From the NCBI RefSeq assembly GCF_001580015.1, contig NZ_LSZQ01000041.1:1-64000 (forward strand): DNA of 64,000 nt, written 5' to 3'. The notes beneath the pieces were generated by a model that worked only from the letters and a program-made list of their open reading frames with translations, was not told the origin of the DNA and ran no database searches. Of this stretch, positions 61,360 to 64,000 are shown piece by piece (the stretch's first letter is position 1; the number at the start of each line of letters is the position of its first letter). The position numbers were made by a program, and so were the translations under genes. Source of the DNA: Cephaloticoccus primus. GTDB lineage: Bacteria > Verrucomicrobiota > Verrucomicrobiia > Opitutales > Opitutaceae.

Positions 61360-61539
61360 CTAGACCTCGACGTTGAGCACCTGCCGCCCGCGGTACATGC
61401 CCGTCTTCGGGTTCACGTGGTGCGGGCGAAAGAGACTTCCATCAGTCGGGTCTTTGGCAAATTCAGGCGCCTGGAATGCGTTAGCGGCGCGGCGGTTAGC
61501 GCTACGGCGCTTGGATTGCTTACGTTTGGGTTGAGCCAT
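61360..61539 (-). CDS. rpmF: 50S ribosomal protein L32
   Basis: 59 residues, start ATG at 61539 and stop TAG at 61360-61362. The sequence begins MAQPKRKQSKRRSANRRAAN, the standard L32 start, with a basic N-terminal half and a C-terminal part FRPHHVNPKTGMYRGRQVL. The zinc-binding Cys pairs of some L32 proteins are absent: no Cys occurs. It lies upstream of plsX and fabH in the common rpmF-plsX-fabH order, which supports the assignment despite its small size. Confidence 0.95.
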   Translation of the reverse strand: MAQPKRKQSKRRSANRRAANAFQAPEFAKDPTDGSLFRPHHVNPKTGMYRGRQVLNVEV

Positions 61540-61633
61540 GATTGCGTGGTTTTAAGAGCTGTGTTGCGCGGAGTGAGGCGGCCAGTTTCTGGCGTAAAAA
61601 GGCGCGGACTTAAGGGAGTGAGCCCCCGCAGCG

Positions 61634-62869
61634 TCAAGCGCTATCCCTGAAGTCGGGCTGCTGCAGGTAAGCCAAACTTTGGGCGCAGGCGTTGAAGACG
61701 GTTTCGGGGCTGAGCTTGCGCACGCAGTAGCTGCGGTAGGAGTCGTCCTTTTGGCAGGGCGTGGGCGTGTCGGGCAGGCAGGTGCAGGGCAGGGCGGTTT
61801 GCAGGACTTGATGGCCTTGGCCGAGGGGGCTCCAGTTGGCCGCATTTTGGGAGCCAAAGAGGGCGACGACGGGCGTGCCGACGGCGGCGGCGAGGTGCAT
61901 CGGGCCGCTGTCGTGGCAGAGCATGAGGTCAAAGCGGCTGCACAGTGCGGCGAGTCCTCCAATGGAGAGTGCTTCGTCGATTAACACGAGATGTGATTGC
62001 GCGGCGGCGCGGATGGCTTGGGCAGTGCCGCGCTCACCTGCGCCTGCGACGAGGAAAACCTGGGCGTCGAGCTCGTCCTGGAGTCGGTCGCAGACAGCGG
62101 CGAAGCGCTCGGCGGGCCAGACCCGGTATCGGCTGCGGCTGCCCGGATGGACGAGGATGCGGGGCCGCTGCACTGCCGTGTGAAAGGCGCGGCCTGTGTC
62201 TGTGGGGCCGCCTGGTGAGGCTGGCGTTGTTGCGCTGTGCGGCGCCGCGAATCTCTGCGTGTGGGCGAGATCGGCGGGGCGAGGGGGCAGGGAGACTTCG
62301 CGCGTGCGGATGGAGACGCCGCTGGCTGCGATTAACTGGAGGTACGTTTCGGTGATGTGTTGGGAGCAGAAGTCGCGCTCGCGAAGCTTGACACTCCCTG
62401 TGTAGGCCCAGCGATGGCGGAAGGTCTGCCCCTCGCGTTCGTAAGTCAGGCGGATGGGCGCAGCGGTGAGGCGGGTGACGAGTGCAGTCCTATCCGAGTT
62501 GTCGAAGTCGAAGACGTGGGTGAAGCGGGTGCAGCGCAGCTCGCGTATGAAGCGGGGCCACTGCGTGAGCTTGGCGGGGAAACTGCGCACGCGATCCACT
62601 TCCGGGTGGAGCGCGGCGACGGGCGCGTAGGCTCGATCGGCGAGCAGGGCGATTTGCGCGGTGGGCCAGTGGAGCCGCAGGTTTTTTAAAACCGAGCCGA
62701 GCAGCACGATGTCGCCCAGGTAGCGGCGGCGGATGAGGAGCAGGCGTGGGCGATCAGGGGGCGTCTCCTGTGCGCGGGCTGGGGTGGTGTCCGCGCTGGA
62801 TGGTGGTGGTGGCGAGTGGGGCGAGCTCGTGTGTTGTTGGTGTGGTGGCGGCGGCTCGGTCTGGGTCAT
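61634..62869 (-). CDS. GT9 family glycosyltransferase (LPS heptosyltransferase-like)
   Basis: 411 residues. A Pro/Ser/His-rich start of about 40 residues precedes the GT-B fold. The family opening is LLLIRRRYLGDIVLLGSVLKNLR near 44. ILVHPGSRSRYRVWPAERFAAV lies near 240 and LMLCHDSGPMHLAAAVGTPVVALFG near 315, with the donor-binding region between. Such enzymes add heptose or similar sugars to the LPS core at the inner membrane face. It follows the ABC exporter gene in the same direction with only 6 bases between, consistent with a lipid A-core biosynthesis unit. Confidence 0.9.
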   Translation of the reverse strand: MTQTEPPPPHQQHTSSPHSPPPPSSADTTPARAQETPPDRPRLLLIRRRYLGDIVLLGSVLKNLRLHWPTAQIALLADRAYAPVAALHPEVDRVRSFPAKLTQWPRFIRELRCTRFTHVFDFDNSDRTALVTRLTAAPIRLTYEREGQTFRHRWAYTGSVKLRERDFCSQHITETYLQLIAASGVSIRTREVSLPPRPADLAHTQRFAAPHSATTPASPGGPTDTGRAFHTAVQRPRILVHPGSRSRYRVWPAERFAAVCDRLQDELDAQVFLVAGAGERGTAQAIRAAAQSHLVLIDEALSIGGLAALCSRFDLMLCHDSGPMHLAAAVGTPVVALFGSQNAANWSPLGQGHQVLQTALPCTCLPDTPTPCQKDDSYRSYCVRKLSPETVFNACAQSLAYLQQPDFRDSA

Positions 62870-62875
62870 GTATCG

Positions 62876-64000
62876 CTAGGCGGTGATGGTGCCGCGGTTA
62901 TCGGCGGCGGCGTGAGGGCTGGTGGTTTGTTGATCGTAGAGGCTGCGGTAAAGTGGGGTGTTTGCGTAGAGCTCGGCGTGGGGGCCGCTGGCGACGAGCC
63001 GGCCCTGGTCGAGGACGAGAATCATGGAGGCGTCGCGGATGGTGCTGAAGCGGTGGGCGATGATCAGTACGGTCTTGCCGACGACGAGGCGTTGGAGCGC
63101 GTCCTGGATCATTTGTTCGCTCTGCGCGTCGAGGGCGGAGGTCGCCTCATCAAGGATGAGGATCGGCGCATTTCGCAAGAAGGCGCGGGCGATGGCGATG
63201 CGCTGTTTTTGCCCACCGGAGACGAGGGCGCCGTGCTCGCCGACGTTGGTATCGTAGCCCTTGGGCAGGTTGCGGATAAACTCATCGGCGTGTGCGGCGG
63301 TGGCGGCGGCGATGACTTCTTCGCGGGTGGCGTCGGGGCGGCCGAGGAGCAGGTTGTTGTAGATCGTGTCGTTAAACAGGACGGGCTCTTGCGAGACGAT
63401 GGCGATGTGGCGGCGCAGCTCGGCGAGCCGCAGTTGGCGGATGTCGGTGCCGTCGATGGTGATCGCGCCCGAGTCGATGTCGTGGAGCCGCAGGATGAGG
63501 TTGACGAAGGTCGTCTTGCCGCCGCCGCTGGGGCCGACGAGCGCGCAGGTCGTGCCTGCCGGGATTTTTATGTCGATGCGGTCAAGGACGGGCCGCGGCG
63601 CATCGGGCGCGTAAGAGAAACTGACGTGCTCGAATGCGATTTCTCCGCGCGGCGTTGCGGCGAGCGTGCGGGGATTTTCGGGATCGGTGATCCGCAGCGG
63701 TTCGCGCAGGATGGGCTCCAGCCGGTCGAGCGCGGCGGCTCCGCGTTTGAGCTCGGAGTTGAGCGCGCCGAGTTTTTTAACCGGTTCGTAACAGAGGTAC
63801 AGGGCGGTGAGTACGCCCATGAGGCTGCTGAAGCTGATGCCCGTGCGGTAGGCAAAAACGAGCGTGAGCGCGATGCCGAGCGCGGAGAGCACTTCTATCG
63901 TGGGGTTCAGCGCGAGCGCGTATTTTACGATCTTCATCTGCGCGGTGAGCAGCGCGCGGGAGGCTTTTGCGAAGCGCGTGGTCGCCAGTGCTTCGAGGCC
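62876..64000 (-). CDS. MsbA-like lipid A/lipid ABC exporter (partial, C-terminal part)
   Basis: The gene extends past the right edge; 374 residues are visible. The first 110 are the end of the transmembrane domain (LSALGIALTLVFAYRTGISF, SLMGVLTALYLCYEPVKKL). The ATPase domain follows: Walker A LVGPSGGGKTTFVN near 155, the Q-loop IVSQEPVLFNDT, signature ALVSGGQKQRIAIARAF, Walker B APILILDEATSALD, and switch His IIAHRFSTI. This fused layout is that of MsbA-type half transporters flipping lipid-linked substrates. It precedes the GT9 gene in the same direction, supporting a role in LPS or lipid export. Confidence 0.92.
   Translation of the reverse strand, partial: GLEALATTRFAKASRALLTAQMKIVKYALALNPTIEVLSALGIALTLVFAYRTGISFSSLMGVLTALYLCYEPVKKLGALNSELKRGAAALDRLEPILREPLRITDPENPRTLAATPRGEIAFEHVSFSYAPDAPRPVLDRIDIKIPAGTTCALVGPSGGGKTTFVNLILRLHDIDSGAITIDGTDIRQLRLAELRRHIAIVSQEPVLFNDTIYNNLLLGRPDATREEVIAAATAAHADEFIRNLPKGYDTNVGEHGALVSGGQKQRIAIARAFLRNAPILILDEATSALDAQSEQMIQDALQRLVVGKTVLIIAHRFSTIRDASMILVLDQGRLVASGPHAELYANTPLYRSLYDQQTTSPHAAADNRGTITA

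Overview
The window looks like a chromosomal segment of a high-GC member of the Verrucomicrobiota, most likely an Opitutae-type bacterium. This is inferred from two PEP-CTERM proteins with the VPEPxTYGA sorting signal, a pseudopilin cassette resembling the Verru_Chthon type, Gram-negative envelope genes (BamD, LptE-like, MsbA-like ABC exporter, GT9, TonB-dependent receptors, ExbB/ExbD) and the overall gene order. No 16S gene is present, so the taxonomic placement is an inference.

Layout. 1-5.6 kb: tail of a PEP-CTERM protein, a LysR regulator divergent from leuC-leuD, then exbB-exbD and an SDR oxidoreductase. 5.8-16.9 kb: a surface-glycan/lipid locus with three GT4 glycosyltransferases, a serine-palmitoyltransferase-like alpha-oxoamine synthase, an AT-richer GT2/methyltransferase/flippase-like block, rmlA, rmlB and a second methyltransferase. 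16.9-21.9 kb: six consecutive pseudopilin-like genes, nearly all touching or overlapping. 21.9-30.3 kb: a tRNA with CAT anticodon, a CE15-like esterase, an orphan gene pair, dacA-like carboxypeptidase, prfC, a small membrane protein, an IPT/TIG lipoprotein and hemW. 30.7-36.9 kb: a small lipoprotein, an M23 peptidase, a large PEP-CTERM surface protein and priA. 36.9-41.3 kb: a foreign-looking insert carrying an AT-rich polytopic membrane protein and a Tat-exported Gfo/Idh/MocA oxidoreductase. It ends in a decayed IS1595-type transposase joined to a second copy of the last 192 bp of priA. 41.7-51.6 kb: an ABC-2 type transporter (one ATPase, two DUF3526-like permeases), two tandem heme-receptor-like TonB-dependent receptors and a DUF4198 protein. 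51.8-64 kb: housekeeping genes clpS, proS, argA, rpe, lptE-like, bamD, fabH, plsX, rpmF, a GT9 heptosyltransferase-like gene and a partial MsbA-like ABC exporter.

Working together: the 5.8-16.9 kb genes probably build and export a cell-surface glycan or glycolipid using dTDP-sugars. ExbB/ExbD could energise the TonB-dependent receptors at 46-50 kb. The 56-64 kb block serves outer-membrane and phospholipid biogenesis. Many start codons lack a Shine-Dalgarno sequence and are preceded by C/T-rich tracts.

Intergenic regions carry hairpin repeats of several related modules (233-613, 5605-5765, 24381-24425, 30416-30604, 41411-41438). Some are perfect stems of 24-26 bp with GAA loops whose arms differ between copies only by compensated changes. 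These repeats and the priA-3' duplication with its insert are the most unusual content.
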